From: Pseudomonadota bacterium
GTDB taxonomy: Bacteria; Pseudomonadota; Alphaproteobacteria; Rhizobiales; Xanthobacteraceae
DNA length: 64,000 nucleotides
Assembly: GCA_023387735.1 (NCBI GenBank)
Contig: JAEWHP010000042.1
Coordinates: 80,549 to 144,548, forward strand
Direction: 5' to 3'
A program made the position numbers and the translations under genes. Shown here one piece after another: positions 1-10,120 of this stretch; the first letter of the stretch is position 1; the number at the start of each line of letters is the position of its first letter. The notes under the pieces are model-generated. The model had not been told where the DNA came from. It searched no databases and saw only the letters and a program-made list of their open reading frames with translations.

Positions 1-422
1 ATTTTTAATCCAGAGGTCACAATCAAGGATTGAGCGCGATTTCAGCCACTTAACGAAGAAAATGAAGGAACTATCGAAAATTCCGAACAGTCGAAATTCG
101 GCAAAACTTCCAACGAACACGGCAATCACTGAGCAAAGGGCATCTTCGACGAACCCAACTTTTCTTCTGGAAGAGTTCGGTCGCAATCGCTTTTGCATTC
201 CTGTTCGCTGGCCGAATCATAAACCGTAAACCGACGAGACGCGGCGTTGGTGGAAGGCAGTATACCAGTTGGCGCTGGCGCAATCGTCATATGCGCGCGA
301 CGCCTTGTTCGTGGCCGGGCAATCAGCCGGAACGCTCAGTACATTTGCTGATGGCTAAGGGGCTTCGCCCGGCTGAAGTTACCGAGAGAGATCGATCAGG
401 CGCTGCCATCCGGGGTCCAGCC
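1..422. other. Upstream region without a supported gene
   Basis: No convincing coding sequence is visible before the efflux adaptor. The first roughly 250 bases are more AT-rich than the rest of the window. A 70-codon minus-strand open frame at 71-283 has no family resemblance, no signal peptide and no clear ribosome binding site, so I do not call it. The adaptor frame stays open upstream to 291, but its coding character (lipoprotein signal) begins only at 423. The stretch probably carries the efflux operon promoter, though I could not pick one out. Confidence 0.4.
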
Positions 423-1532
423 ATGCCTTCACGCTGCGGCGAAGTGAAATTGTGTCGATTGCTGATGACAGCGCTTGTTGCAACCGCGCCGGCATTATCG
501 CTCGCGGCGTGTCAGCGCGAGACCGAAGCCGCCGCGCCGGCCGCCCGGCCGGTGCGGACGGCGACCGTCGAGAAGCGCGAGGCCGGCCAGGCACTGACAT
601 TTACCGGCCGCATCGAGGCCGAGGATGAGGTGAACGTCGCGTTTCGGATTTCGGGGCGGCTCCTGGAAAACAACGGCAAGCTCGGGGATCGGGTGCAGGC
701 CGGGCAGATCATTGCACGCCTCGAACCACAGAACGAACTGAACACGCTGCGGCAGGCGCAAGCAGGTCTCGCCGCTGCCCAGGGACAATTGACGCAGGCG
801 CGCAATCACTTCGAGCGTCAGGAAACACTTCTTGCGCAGGGATGGACGACGCGGGCCAACTTCGATGTCGCGACGCAGGCGCAGCAAACTGCCCAGTCGC
901 AGGTGGACGCCGCGGAAGCCCAACTCCGCACCGCGCATGATCTGGTGAGCTTCACAGAGCTCAAGGCCGATGCGCCAGGGACAATAACCGCAACAGGCCC
1001 TAGCGCTGGCGAAGTCGTTCAGGCAGGGCAAATGATCGCCAGGCTGGCGCGGAAGGACGGGCGCGATGCGGTTTTTGACATTCCCGCCCAGCTACTTCGG
1101 TCGACAACGAGCGATCCACAGATCACCGTCAGCCTGACCGACGATCCGTCGGTCAAGGCGCAGGGCCGAATCCGCGAGGTCGCCGCCCAGGCCAATCCCG
1201 TCACCCGGACCTTCGAGGTCAAGGTCGGCTTGACCGATCCCCCGCCCGCCATGCGACTTGGAGCAACCGTCGTCGGGCGCCTGCAAACCGATTCCGGGCC
1301 GATCATTGACATTCCGTCAACGGCCTTGACGAAGATAAATCAGCAACCTGCAGTGTGGATTGTTGATCCCTCGACTAAAACGGTTTCCATCCGAAACGTC
1401 GACGTCTTGCGTTTTGATCAGGCGCGGGTGGTCGTTTCCCAGGGACTGGACACTGGCGAAATCGTGGTCACAGCAGGCGTCCAGGCACTCCACCCGGGCC
1501 AGAAGATTCGCCTGCTCGGGTCAGAGCCATGA
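423..1532 (+). CDS. RND efflux periplasmic adaptor (membrane fusion protein), lipoprotein
   Basis: Periplasmic adaptor linking an RND pump to an outer-membrane channel. The chosen start gives 369 residues beginning with a lipoprotein signal whose lipobox LAAC puts the lipidated Cys at residue 30. The frame is open further upstream (291, 351), but those starts would bury the signal. After the Cys come a lipoyl-like half (VNVAFRISGRL, GDRVQAGQIIARLEP), a Gln/Ala-rich coiled-coil hairpin, the second lipoyl half (GEVVQAGQMIARL) and beta-barrel/membrane-proximal domains, which is the HlyD/AcrA order. The stop overlaps the pump start by 4 bases (ATGA). No TolC-type channel gene is nearby, so the pump probably borrows one. 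Substrate cannot be read from the sequence. Confidence 0.9.
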   Translation: MPSRCGEVKLCRLLMTALVATAPALSLAACQRETEAAAPAARPVRTATVEKREAGQALTFTGRIEAEDEVNVAFRISGRLLENNGKLGDRVQAGQIIARLEPQNELNTLRQAQAGLAAAQGQLTQARNHFERQETLLAQGWTTRANFDVATQAQQTAQSQVDAAEAQLRTAHDLVSFTELKADAPGTITATGPSAGEVVQAGQMIARLARKDGRDAVFDIPAQLLRSTTSDPQITVSLTDDPSVKAQGRIREVAAQANPVTRTFEVKVGLTDPPPAMRLGATVVGRLQTDSGPIIDIPSTALTKINQQPAVWIVDPSTKTVSIRNVDVLRFDQARVVVSQGLDTGEIVVTAGVQALHPGQKIRLLGSEP

Positions 1533-4500
1533 TCAACCTCTCCGAATGGGCGCTCAAACACCGTTCACTCGTCGCCTACATCATGATCGTCGCCGTCATT
1601 GCCGGCGTCTTTTCCTACTACCGGCTTGGCCGGAGCGAAGATCCTTCCTTCATCATCAAGACCATGGTCGTACAGGCGGCCTGGCCGGGAGCGACCGTCG
1701 AGGAGACGCTCAAGCAGGTAACCGAGCGGCTCGAGCGCAAACTGCAGGAAACGCCTCACCTGGACTTTCTCCGCAGCTTCACGCGCGCCGGCGTCACGAC
1801 GATCTTCGTCAACCTGAAGGGCAGCGCGAACGCCAAGGAGGTTGCCGACACCTGGTATCAGGTCCGCAAGAATATCGGAGATATTCGCCACACGCTTCCG
1901 GCGGGAATCGTCGGACCCGGCTTCAACGACGACTTCGGCGACACATTCGGCATTATCTACGGCTTTACCAGCGACGGCTTCACGCATCGCGAACTGCGCG
2001 ATCGTGTCGAGGATATCCGCTCCCAGCTTCTCCTGGTGCCCGACGTCTCGAAAATCGAAGTGTTGGGAGCTCAAGACGAGAGGATCTTCGTCGAATTTTC
2101 GATCAAGGAACTCGCCACGCTGGGGATCGACCGGTCCGCGTTGATCGCGGCACTGCAGGCGCAGAACATCGTGCGCCCGGCTGGAACGATTGAAACCGGC
2201 AACGAAAATCTTTCGCTGCGCGTTTCAGGCGCGTTTACGTCGGAACAGGACGTCGCGAACACCAATTTCGTAGCGGGTGGACGCGTGCTCCGGCTCAGCG
2301 ACATCGCGCAAATACGGCGCGACTATTCCGACCCGCCGCAGCCGCAATTTCGAGTCAACGGCGCGCCGGCCATCGGGCTCGCAATTGCGATGCGAGACGG
2401 CGGTGACATCCTTGCTCTGGGCGCAAACATCAAGCAATTGATGGCGCGGGTCACCGCGGACCTCCCAATCGGCATAGAGCCCTTTCTCATTGCGGACCAG
2501 GCCGTCACCGTCGACGGCGCCATTTCGGAATTCATGACATCGCTGCTGCAAGCGATCGCCATTATTCTCGTTGTCAGCTTCATCAGCCTCGGCGTCCGGC
2601 CTGGCCTCATCATCGCGCTCTCCATTCCGCTGACGCTGGCCATCGTCTTTCCGATCATGCAAATGGCGGCCATCGATATGCAACGCATTTCGCTGGGCGC
2701 GCTGATCATCGCCCTCGCTTTGCTCGTCGACGACGCGATGACGACGACCGACGCCACACTGAATCGCCTGGCGGCAGGCGACGACAAGGTCGAGGCCGCG
2801 ACCTACGCGTTCCGAACCTACGCCCTTGCCATGCTCGCGGGAACGCTGGTGACGATCGCGGGCTTCGTCCCCGTCGGCTTTGCAGCGAGTTCGGCCGGCG
2901 AGTACACGTTTTCGCTCTTTGCGGTAGTCAGCATCGCGCTGATCGTGTCCTGGTTCGTCGCGGTGATCTTTGCGCCACTGCTGGGCGTCGTCATTCTCAA
3001 ACCGCCGAAGGCTGCGGCCAACGCCGAGCCCGGCAGGGTATTCCGGTGGTATCGGAGTTTTCTCACCTTCGCCATGCGGGCGAAATGGCTGACCATCTTC
3101 GTTTCGTTGGCGCTCTTCGTGGCATCCTTTCTCGCGCTTCCACTCATCCCCCGGCAGTTCTTTCCGTCCTCAGACCGCCCGGAATTGCTGGTCGACCTCA
3201 GTCTGCCGCAGAATGCGTCGATCTATGCCAGCGAAACGGCGGCACAAAAACTCGATGCTGCGCTGAAGGGCGATCCGGACGTCGCGCGCTGGAGCACCTA
3301 TGTGGGCCGCGGTGCCATTCGTTTCTATCTGCCCCTCAACGTTCAGCTGCCGAACAGCTTCTTCAGCCAGGCGGTGATTGTTGCCAAGGACGTTGCGGCA
3401 CGCGAACGACTTCGCCTGAAGCTGGAAAAGATCCTGGCCAACGAATTTCCAAGCGCAATTTCGCGGGTCTCCCCGCTTGAACTTGGGCCTCCGGTCGGAT
3501 GGCCCGTGCAATACCGCGTCAGCGGCCCCGATGTAGATCAGGTGCGCGGGATTGCTCTCAAGGTCGCCCAGATCATTGCCACGAATCCCAAGGCCGAAAA
3601 GGTCAATTTTGACTGGATCGAGCCCGCCCGCCAGGTGCGCATTCGCGTCGACCAGGATGAGGCGCGCCTGCTGGGGCTCAGTTCGCAGGCAATAGCCAGC
3701 GTTATGAATACCGTCGTATCCGGTACCTCTGTTACGCAGGTGCGCGACGATATCTACCTGGTCGATGTTATCGCCCGTGCGACGGATGAGCAGCGCGTCT
3801 CGCTTGATACCCTGCGCACCGTGCAGGTGCCGTTGCCGGGCGGGAGAACGGTTCCGCTCAGTCAGTTTGCGACCTTCGAATACGGCCAGGAATATCCCCT
3901 GATCTGGCGCCGCGACCGCGTCCCGACCCTGACGGTGCAAGCCGATATCGTCGCGGGCTCCCTGCCGGAGACCGTTGTAAGTGCGCTTTCGCCCAAGGTT
4001 GACGCTCTGACGAAAACCCTCCCTGCCGGCTATCGCATCGTTGTGGGCGGGACCGTCGAGGAAAGCGCGAAATCCCAGGCCTCCGTGATCGCCGTGGTAC
4101 CGGTCATGCTGCTTATCATGCTGACCGTCCTCATGGCGCAGTTGCAGAGCTTCCAACGGTTGTTCCTGGTTCTCAGCGTCGCGCCGCTCGGCCTGATCGG
4201 CGTCGTCGCGGCACTCCTCCTGTCCGGCAGGCCGTTGGGCTTCGTAGCCATTCTTGGCATCCTGGCGCTGCTAGGCATGATCACCAAGAATGCAGTGATC
4301 CTGATCGGCCAGATCGAGGCAGAGCGTTCTCAGGGAAAAAATGTCTGGGATGCTGCCGTCGATGCCAGTAGCTCCCGTTTCCGGCCAATCATGTTGACCG
4401 CCGTGTCGACCGTTCTCGGCATGATACCCATCGCTCCGACGGTGTTCTGGGGACCGATGGCGTTCGCGATCATGGGAGGCTTGCTGGTAGCGACAATTTT

Positions 4501-4594
4501 GACACTGATATTTCTGCCCACCTTGTATGTTGCCTGGTTCAGGGGCGTCGAGGGATCGTCAGCCTCTTCGTCGAAGTCCAGCGTGGCGGTTTGA
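1529..4594 (+). CDS. RND-family efflux pump, inner-membrane permease
   Basis: Proton-driven inner-membrane pump of the AcrB/MexF superfamily, 1021 residues, a normal length. Two matched halves each carry a transmembrane block and large periplasmic loops. The proton-relay residues are present: the adjacent Asp pair in TM4 (LLVDDAM, Asp401-Asp402) and the TM10 Lys (GMITKNAV, Lys920). The C-terminal motif FRPIMLTAVSTVLGMIP is typical. It is translationally coupled to the adaptor by an ATGA overlap. Export of hydrophobic or toxic compounds is expected from the family, but the sequence does not say which. The order adaptor-pump without an outer-membrane factor is common in rhizobia. Confidence 0.93.
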   Translation: MINLSEWALKHRSLVAYIMIVAVIAGVFSYYRLGRSEDPSFIIKTMVVQAAWPGATVEETLKQVTERLERKLQETPHLDFLRSFTRAGVTTIFVNLKGSANAKEVADTWYQVRKNIGDIRHTLPAGIVGPGFNDDFGDTFGIIYGFTSDGFTHRELRDRVEDIRSQLLLVPDVSKIEVLGAQDERIFVEFSIKELATLGIDRSALIAALQAQNIVRPAGTIETGNENLSLRVSGAFTSEQDVANTNFVAGGRVLRLSDIAQIRRDYSDPPQPQFRVNGAPAIGLAIAMRDGGDILALGANIKQLMARVTADLPIGIEPFLIADQAVTVDGAISEFMTSLLQAIAIILVVSFISLGVRPGLIIALSIPLTLAIVFPIMQMAAIDMQRISLGALIIALALLVDDAMTTTDATLNRLAAGDDKVEAATYAFRTYALAMLAGTLVTIAGFVPVGFAASSAGEYTFSLFAVVSIALIVSWFVAVIFAPLLGVVILKPPKAAANAEPGRVFRWYRSFLTFAMRAKWLTIFVSLALFVASFLALPLIPRQFFPSSDRPELLVDLSLPQNASIYASETAAQKLDAALKGDPDVARWSTYVGRGAIRFYLPLNVQLPNSFFSQAVIVAKDVAARERLRLKLEKILANEFPSAISRVSPLELGPPVGWPVQYRVSGPDVDQVRGIALKVAQIIATNPKAEKVNFDWIEPARQVRIRVDQDEARLLGLSSQAIASVMNTVVSGTSVTQVRDDIYLVDVIARATDEQRVSLDTLRTVQVPLPGGRTVPLSQFATFEYGQEYPLIWRRDRVPTLTVQADIVAGSLPETVVSALSPKVDALTKTLPAGYRIVVGGTVEESAKSQASVIAVVPVMLLIMLTVLMAQLQSFQRLFLVLSVAPLGLIGVVAALLLSGRPLGFVAILGILALLGMITKNAVILIGQIEAERSQGKNVWDAAVDASSSRFRPIMLTAVSTVLGMIPIAPTVFWGPMAFAIMGGLLVATILTLIFLPTLYVAWFRGVEGSSASSSKSSVAV

Positions 4595-4678
4595 ATGAAA
4601 TCGCCCATGCGGGACGTGTACCGAACCGGTCAGCACAAGCGTTAGCGAAAATGGGTTTGCCTTGATCGAACCCAAACC

Positions 4679-6136
4679 ATGGCTTCGTTGAACGTCATGA
4701 CATCCTCGTCGAATTCATCCGATCAGAAGCTCTCGCGCGGCGCGCTGATCGCACTCGTCGTCGGATCGATGGTCGGCTCGGGTATCTTTGCCCTGCCGTC
4801 GTCGTTCGGCCGCGCCACCGGCGGCCTCGGTGCCCTGATTGCGTGGGGAATCGCGGGCGCGGGAATGCTGATGCTCGCTTTCGTCTTTCAGACGTTGTCG
4901 AGGCGTAAGCCTGATCTGGACTCGGGCATCTACGCCTATGCCAAGGCAGGCTTTGGCGATTACCCTGGTTTTGCATCGGCTGTGGGCTACTGGATTGGTT
5001 GCTGTCTGGCCGATGTCGCTTGCCTGGTTCTGATCAAGGCGACGTTGGGCCAATTCTTTTCGGTCTTTGGCGACGGAACCACCCCAATCGCGATCGCCGC
5101 CGCGAGCGCGCTCTTGTGGGGCGTGCATATCCTGATCCTGCGCGGCATCAAGGAAGCTGCGGCCCTCAATACGATTGCGACCTTCGCCAAGATGGTGCCG
5201 ATACTGCTCTTCATCGTCATTGTCATATTTGCATTCAAGGGCGACGTCTTTGCGGAAAACTTCTGGGGCGGAGAAGAGCCGACCTTCGCCAACGTATCAA
5301 ATCAGGTCCGCAACACGATGCTGGTCACCGTGTTCGTTTTCGTCGGGATCGAGGGCGCGAGTGTCTACTCGCGCTACGCCAGGAACCGGAACGATGTCGG
5401 GATCGCGACCATTCTGGGCTTTCTCGGCGTACTCGCCCTGCTCGTGCTTGTCACGATGCTGTCGTACGGCATTTTGCTGCGTCCGGAGTTGAGGGCGCTC
5501 GCCACGCCTTCGATGGCTGGCGTACTCGAGGCCATCGTCGGACCGTGGGGCAAGATCTTCATCAGCGTCGGCCTTCTCATTTCCGTTCTCGGCAACTACC
5601 TGTCCTGGTCGCTGCTCGCCGCGGAAGTCCTCCACTCCGCGGCGGTGAATCGCACGATGCCGACGTTTCTCGCATACGAGAACGCCAGGAAGGTCCCTGC
5701 GGGCGCGCTTTGGCTGACGAACATCGTCATTCAGGTTTTCCTGCTCGTCACCTATTTTGCGGAGTACGCATTCACGCTTGCGCTCAAGATGACGAGCTCG
5801 ATGACCCTGATTCCCTATTTGCTCGTTGCCGCCTACGGGCTCAAACTCGCCTGGACCGGAGAAACCTACGCGGCAGATTCGCGTAGCCGCGCCGTCGACT
5901 GGATCCGCGGCGCGATTGCGACGGTTTACGCCGCCGGCATGATCTACGCCGGCGGTGCGAAGTTTTTGCTGCTGTCCGCACTTCTCTACGCGCCCGGAAC
6001 CGCCTTGTTCATCATCGCGAGACGCGAGCAGAAGAAGGTCACCTTTACCCCTGTCGAGTGGCTGCTATTCGGCGCCATCCTGATTGCGGCAGCCATCGCC
6101 CTGTACAGTCTCGCGGCTGGCACGCTTTCGATCTAG
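4679..6136 (+). CDS. APC-family basic amino acid antiporter (arginine/ornithine type)
   Basis: A 485-residue polytopic membrane protein, about 12-13 helices, of the amino acid/polyamine antiporter branch of the APC superfamily. The N-terminal signature GSMVGSGIFALPSSFG is the substrate-binding unwound helix of APC exchangers. The linked arginine deiminase suggests arginine-in, ornithine-out or a related exchange. It has a close paralogue immediately downstream (6361), with matching blocks such as RKPDLDSGIYAYAKAGFGDYP. The start lacks a strong ribosome binding site; a second Met at 4697 is an alternative. A 6-bp inverted repeat (4652-4657 with 4669-4674) lies just before the start; its meaning is unknown. 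Confidence 0.85.
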   Translation: MASLNVMTSSSNSSDQKLSRGALIALVVGSMVGSGIFALPSSFGRATGGLGALIAWGIAGAGMLMLAFVFQTLSRRKPDLDSGIYAYAKAGFGDYPGFASAVGYWIGCCLADVACLVLIKATLGQFFSVFGDGTTPIAIAAASALLWGVHILILRGIKEAAALNTIATFAKMVPILLFIVIVIFAFKGDVFAENFWGGEEPTFANVSNQVRNTMLVTVFVFVGIEGASVYSRYARNRNDVGIATILGFLGVLALLVLVTMLSYGILLRPELRALATPSMAGVLEAIVGPWGKIFISVGLLISVLGNYLSWSLLAAEVLHSAAVNRTMPTFLAYENARKVPAGALWLTNIVIQVFLLVTYFAEYAFTLALKMTSSMTLIPYLLVAAYGLKLAWTGETYAADSRSRAVDWIRGAIATVYAAGMIYAGGAKFLLLSALLYAPGTALFIIARREQKKVTFTPVEWLLFGAILIAAAIALYSLAAGTLSI

Positions 6137-6360
6137 CAGCTTGTCTTCGCATTCGCGGCAAGGGTGTTCCCTCACCGGCGTCTCGGTGGATCACCCGATA
6201 TCGGGAGTCACGCCAAACGTGCAGGGTGCTTGCAGGGGGCCACCTCTGAAGCAGCGCTGCAATTGCGGCCACAACTCCGTCGGAGTTACCGCCAATCCAG
6301 CCTTATTGGGGTCATGGCCGTCTAACGAGGATTTTCGTCATCGGAACTGTCGGGACCGGC

Positions 6361-7791
6361 ATGACGTCGCAGCCAATACAAAAGCTCTCTTTGTTCGCCC
6401 TGACCGCGATGGTGGTCGGGTCGATGGTGGGTTCGGGGATATTTTCATTGCCCCGGACCTTCGGCATTGCGACGGGACCTTTCGGCGCCATCTTCGCATG
6501 GAGCATCGCGGCGGGCGGCATGTACACGCTGGCCCGCGTCTTTCAGGCGCTTGCCGAACGCAAACCCGATCTGGATGCCGGCGTCTATGCCTACGCCAAG
6601 GCTGGATTCGGCGATTATCCCGGCTTCCTGTCCGCGCTCGGCTACTGGATCGGCAGTTGCATCGGCAACGTTTCGTACTGGGTCCTGATCAAGTCGACGC
6701 TCGGCGCCTTCTTTCCGGTGTTTGGCGACGGCAACACGGTTGCGGCGATCGTCGTCGCCTCGATCGGGATTTGGCTTTTTCACTTCATGATCCTGAGAGG
6801 CGTGCAGCAGGCTGCCGCCATTAACATGGTCGTTACCATCGCAAAGATCGTCCCGATCCTGGTTTTCATCGTCATCCTGATCTTCGCCTTCAAGGCCGAT
6901 CTCTTCCGCGCCAACTTCTGGGGCGGCGAAGGCATGCCACAGGCGAGCTTGTTCGATCAGATTCGGGCGACCATGCTTGTCACGGTGTTCGTCTTCCTCG
7001 GAATTGAGGGCGCGAGCGTCTATTCGCGCTATGCAAAGAAGCGTTCCGATGTCGGCACGGCGACGATCATCGGCTTTCTCGGGGTGACCTCCCTGATGGT
7101 GCTGGTCAGCATGCTGCCGTACGCCGTTCTTGCCCGCGCCGACATTGCCGGAATGCGCCAGCCATCGATGGCGACCGTGCTGGAGGCCGTGGTCGGCCCC
7201 TGGGGCGCGATCTTCGTCAGTGTCGGCCTGCTCATTTCGGTGCTCGGCGCTTATCTTGCCTGGTCGCTGATCTGCGCGGAAGTCCTCTCGATCGCCGCCA
7301 AGACCAGGGACATGCCGCGGGTATTCGGAACCGAGAACCAGAACAAGGTGCCGGCGGCGGCACTATGGCTGACCAACATTATCGTCCAGCTTTTCGTCAT
7401 AAGCACCTATTGGTCCAACGATGCTTTTTCGCTGATGCTCAACCTGACGAGCGTGATGTCGCTGATTCCCTTCCTGCTGGTCGCGGCGTACGGGCTTTTG
7501 ATCACCACGCGCGGCGAGACCTACGACTTGAGCCCGCAGGAGCGCACGCGCGACCTGATCTTCGCCAGCATCGCCGTGATCTATACCCTGTTCCTGATCT
7601 ACGCCGCCGGCATGAAATTCCTGGTGCTCTCGGCGATCCTCTACGGGCCCGGCACCGTGCTCTACATCTGGGCCAAGCGGGAACAGAACAAGCAGGTCTT
7701 TACGGCGGTGGAATGGGCGATTTTTGCCGTAGCCCTCCTCGGCGCGGCAGTCGGCATCCACGGGCTGGCGACAGGCTATATCACCATCTAG
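6361..7791 (+). CDS. APC-family basic amino acid antiporter, second copy
   Basis: A 476-residue paralogue of the preceding gene with the same GSMVGSGIFSLPRTFG signature and the same overall hydrophobic profile. It lies 14 bases upstream of arginine deiminase and is probably co-transcribed with it. The 224-base gap separating the two antiporters holds no gene or obvious element. Two retained copies suggest different exchange partners (for example arginine/ornithine against arginine/citrulline) or different conditions, but that is inference. The identical family, spacing and neighbour make an arginine-related substrate the best guess. Confidence 0.85.
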   Translation: MTSQPIQKLSLFALTAMVVGSMVGSGIFSLPRTFGIATGPFGAIFAWSIAAGGMYTLARVFQALAERKPDLDAGVYAYAKAGFGDYPGFLSALGYWIGSCIGNVSYWVLIKSTLGAFFPVFGDGNTVAAIVVASIGIWLFHFMILRGVQQAAAINMVVTIAKIVPILVFIVILIFAFKADLFRANFWGGEGMPQASLFDQIRATMLVTVFVFLGIEGASVYSRYAKKRSDVGTATIIGFLGVTSLMVLVSMLPYAVLARADIAGMRQPSMATVLEAVVGPWGAIFVSVGLLISVLGAYLAWSLICAEVLSIAAKTRDMPRVFGTENQNKVPAAALWLTNIIVQLFVISTYWSNDAFSLMLNLTSVMSLIPFLLVAAYGLLITTRGETYDLSPQERTRDLIFASIAVIYTLFLIYAAGMKFLVLSAILYGPGTVLYIWAKREQNKQVFTAVEWAIFAVALLGAAVGIHGLATGYITI

Positions 7792-7805
7792 GCAAGGCAG
7801 TTTCC

Positions 7806-9068
7806 ATGGCACAAGCAACTCCCACATCGTCCGCTCCCTTTGGCGTTCATTCAGAGGTCGGCCAGCTCCGCAAGGTCATGGTGTGTTCGCCGGGACGTGC
7901 GCACCAGCGCCTGACGCCCTCCAATTGCGACACCTTGCTGTTTGACGACGTGTTGTGGGTAGACAACGCCAAGCGCGACCATTTCGACTTCGTGCAGAAG
8001 ATGCGCGACCGCGGCATCGATGTGGTCGAGATGCATAACCTGCTTACCGAAACGGTCGCGATCCCCGAAGCCAGGAAGTGGATTCTCGACAATCAGGTCG
8101 TGCCCGATCAGGTCGGCCTTGGTCTGGTCGACGAAATCCGCGGCTATCTCGAGGGCCTGCAGCCGCGCGAGCTCGCTGAAACCCTGATCGGCGGGCTGTC
8201 GACCCTCGACTTCCCCGACGCCCATGGCGGCCCCATGCTCCAACTGGTCCGCGAGGCCGCGGGCATGACCGAATATCTGCTGCCTCCCCTGCCCAATACG
8301 CTGTACACGCGGGACACCACGTGCTGGATCTACGGCGGCGTCACGCTCAACTCGCTCTACTGGCCCGCGCGGCACGAAGAGCCGATCCTGACGACAGCGA
8401 TCTACAAGTTTCATCCCGACTTCGCCGGCAAGGTCAACGTCTGGTGGGGCGACCCGACACGAGACCATGGCCTCGCCACCCTGGAGGGCGGCGACGTGAT
8501 GCCGATCGGCAAGGGCAATGTGCTGATCGGCCTGAGCGAGCGCACCTCGCGCCAGGCGATCAGCCAGCTTGCTGCTGCATTATTCGAGAAAGGCGCAGCC
8601 GAGCGGGTCATTGTGGCGGCCATGCCAAAGCTCCGCGCAGCAATGCACCTCGATACGGTCTTCACCTTCGCCGACCGCGACTGCGTCCTGCTCTATCCGG
8701 ACATCGTGAACAACATCACCGCGTTTTCCTATCGTCCGAGCAACAAGCCGGGCGGGGTCGAACTGCGGAAGGACGACAAGCCGTTCGTCGACGTGGTCGC
8801 TGAATCGTTGGGCCTGAAGAAATTGCGTGTGGTCGAGACCGGCGGCAACGCCTACATGCGCGAGCGAACACAATGGGACAGCGGCGCAAATCTCGTCTGC
8901 GCCTCGCCGGGCGTGGTCTTTGCCTATGACCGAAACACCTACACGAACACACTGCTGCGCAAGCAGGGAATCGAGGTCATCACGATCGTTGGCGCCGAAC
9001 TCGGCCGCGGCCGTGGCGGCGGTCATTGCATGACTTGTCCGATCATCCGCGATGCGGTGGACTACTAG
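7806..9068 (+). CDS. arcA: Arginine deiminase
   Basis: Hydrolyses arginine to citrulline and ammonia. The 420-residue length matches the family (about 405-418). The catalytic Cys lies in the C-terminal motif GGGHCMTCPIIRD (Cys408). The other guanidino-modifying motifs are present: the N-terminal GVHSEVGQLRKVMVCSPG, the LPNTLYTRD loop, EGGDV and the HLDTVFT segment. Start chosen at the Met 14 bases after the antiporter stop; the open frame extends upstream only through the antiporter gene. Ornithine carbamoyltransferase (arcB) and carbamate kinase (arcC) are not in the window. The local module can therefore make citrulline and ammonia but cannot recover ATP unless those genes lie elsewhere. 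Confidence 0.95.
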   Translation: MAQATPTSSAPFGVHSEVGQLRKVMVCSPGRAHQRLTPSNCDTLLFDDVLWVDNAKRDHFDFVQKMRDRGIDVVEMHNLLTETVAIPEARKWILDNQVVPDQVGLGLVDEIRGYLEGLQPRELAETLIGGLSTLDFPDAHGGPMLQLVREAAGMTEYLLPPLPNTLYTRDTTCWIYGGVTLNSLYWPARHEEPILTTAIYKFHPDFAGKVNVWWGDPTRDHGLATLEGGDVMPIGKGNVLIGLSERTSRQAISQLAAALFEKGAAERVIVAAMPKLRAAMHLDTVFTFADRDCVLLYPDIVNNITAFSYRPSNKPGGVELRKDDKPFVDVVAESLGLKKLRVVETGGNAYMRERTQWDSGANLVCASPGVVFAYDRNTYTNTLLRKQGIEVITIVGAELGRGRGGGHCMTCPIIRDAVDY

Positions 9069-9289
9069 AACAGTCGAACCAGAAAGCGTTCGAGATGAAT
9101 CAGACCGAGCAGCGGTGCGTCGGTTAAGTGCGCAGGGACTTCACCTGCCATGGAATGAAGGTGTGTGATGTTTACAACGTCGTTCGGCTATTTCGATCCT
9201 CGTTGAGCGCTTTCTTGACAAGCGACAATCCGGGCATAGCCTCCAACAGGTTCCGGCGATCAATGGAGAGGACTCCTCGGGAGATTCCA

Positions 9290-10102
9290 ATGCGCGGATC
9301 TAGAACCCTGTTGCAGGTTTTGGGGGTTTTTTGCGCGAGCGGAGCGTTTGCCGCCGAGCTTGATCTCGTCGAGCTCAAAACCCCTCAGTTCGTGCCGACC
9401 ACCCCTTACTGGAGCGTCGTAGGGTCTGTCTCCCCAACCTATACCGAAAACGCCCTGTTCAGCCGCGACAACCGGCGGCGCGACGTCTTCTATGAGCCCG
9501 ACGTCAGCCTGAGGCTGGACGGCAGTCTGGCACCCGACCTCTCCTACCGCATCTTCGCGCGAGCCCAATACGAAGCCTTTGCCAATGAACATCTCGGCAA
9601 TGCCGCGATCGCACGCCTGGGCGCGCGACTGACACAAAATCTGTACGGCTGGAGACTCACCGGCCAGTATGAAAACAGACATGACTTCGACGGCATCTAT
9701 CGCGATCTCGCGTTCACTTCCAACGATGTCAGCGGCTCGGTTGGCCGCGACTTCCGTGTTGGCAATGTGATTCTGTCACCGCTTGCGTTACTCACCTATC
9801 GGTTCTCCGATCTGCCGGAAGCCCGCCGCTGGCGCTTCGATGCAATACTCGGAATCGAGGCCAAACTCGACGAGAGATGGTCGATTGTCAGCATACCCTT
9901 CATCGAGGCATTCTGGTTCACCGACGGGCTCAATGCCGGCCGGCAGGATCAGATCTACTCGGCGTCCCTCGGATTGAAGTACAATATTGCCAGCAATATA
10001 TCGCTCACTACCACCGTGATCTACGAAGCGCGAACGTCGAATGTTCCCTTGCGTCATTACACGGACGTGCAGATCGGCCCGAGACTCGACTTCGCATTTT
10101 GA
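9290..10102 (+). CDS. Putative outer-membrane beta-barrel protein
   Basis: A 270-residue exported protein of no family I can name. It starts with a clean signal peptide (MRGSRTLLQVLGVFCASGAFA), then shows alternating polar/aromatic strands typical of outer-membrane barrels and ends in a terminal Phe (RLDFAF), the usual beta-signal for barrel assembly. The start at 9290 follows a GGGAG ribosome binding site; the upstream extension to 9128 has no coding character. Repeated blocks such as LGIEAKLDERWSIVSIPF and LGLKYNIASNISLTT resemble the DUF2860/OmpW-like barrel style, but I would not assign a family. It is followed by another small secreted protein after 18 bases. Confidence 0.65.
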   Translation: MRGSRTLLQVLGVFCASGAFAAELDLVELKTPQFVPTTPYWSVVGSVSPTYTENALFSRDNRRRDVFYEPDVSLRLDGSLAPDLSYRIFARAQYEAFANEHLGNAAIARLGARLTQNLYGWRLTGQYENRHDFDGIYRDLAFTSNDVSGSVGRDFRVGNVILSPLALLTYRFSDLPEARRWRFDAILGIEAKLDERWSIVSIPFIEAFWFTDGLNAGRQDQIYSASLGLKYNIASNISLTTTVIYEARTSNVPLRHYTDVQIGPRLDFAF

Positions 10103-10120
10103 AAGGACAGGCCGCAGGAA

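Noticed and set aside
71..283. 70-codon minus-strand open frame
   Set aside because: No family resemblance, no signal or ribosome binding site, and it lies in AT-richer DNA before the efflux operon.
4652..4674. TGGGTT/AACCCA inverted repeat before the first antiporter, considered as an FNR-type site
   Set aside because: Only 6-base arms, and no TTGAT-N4-ATCAA core; could be chance.
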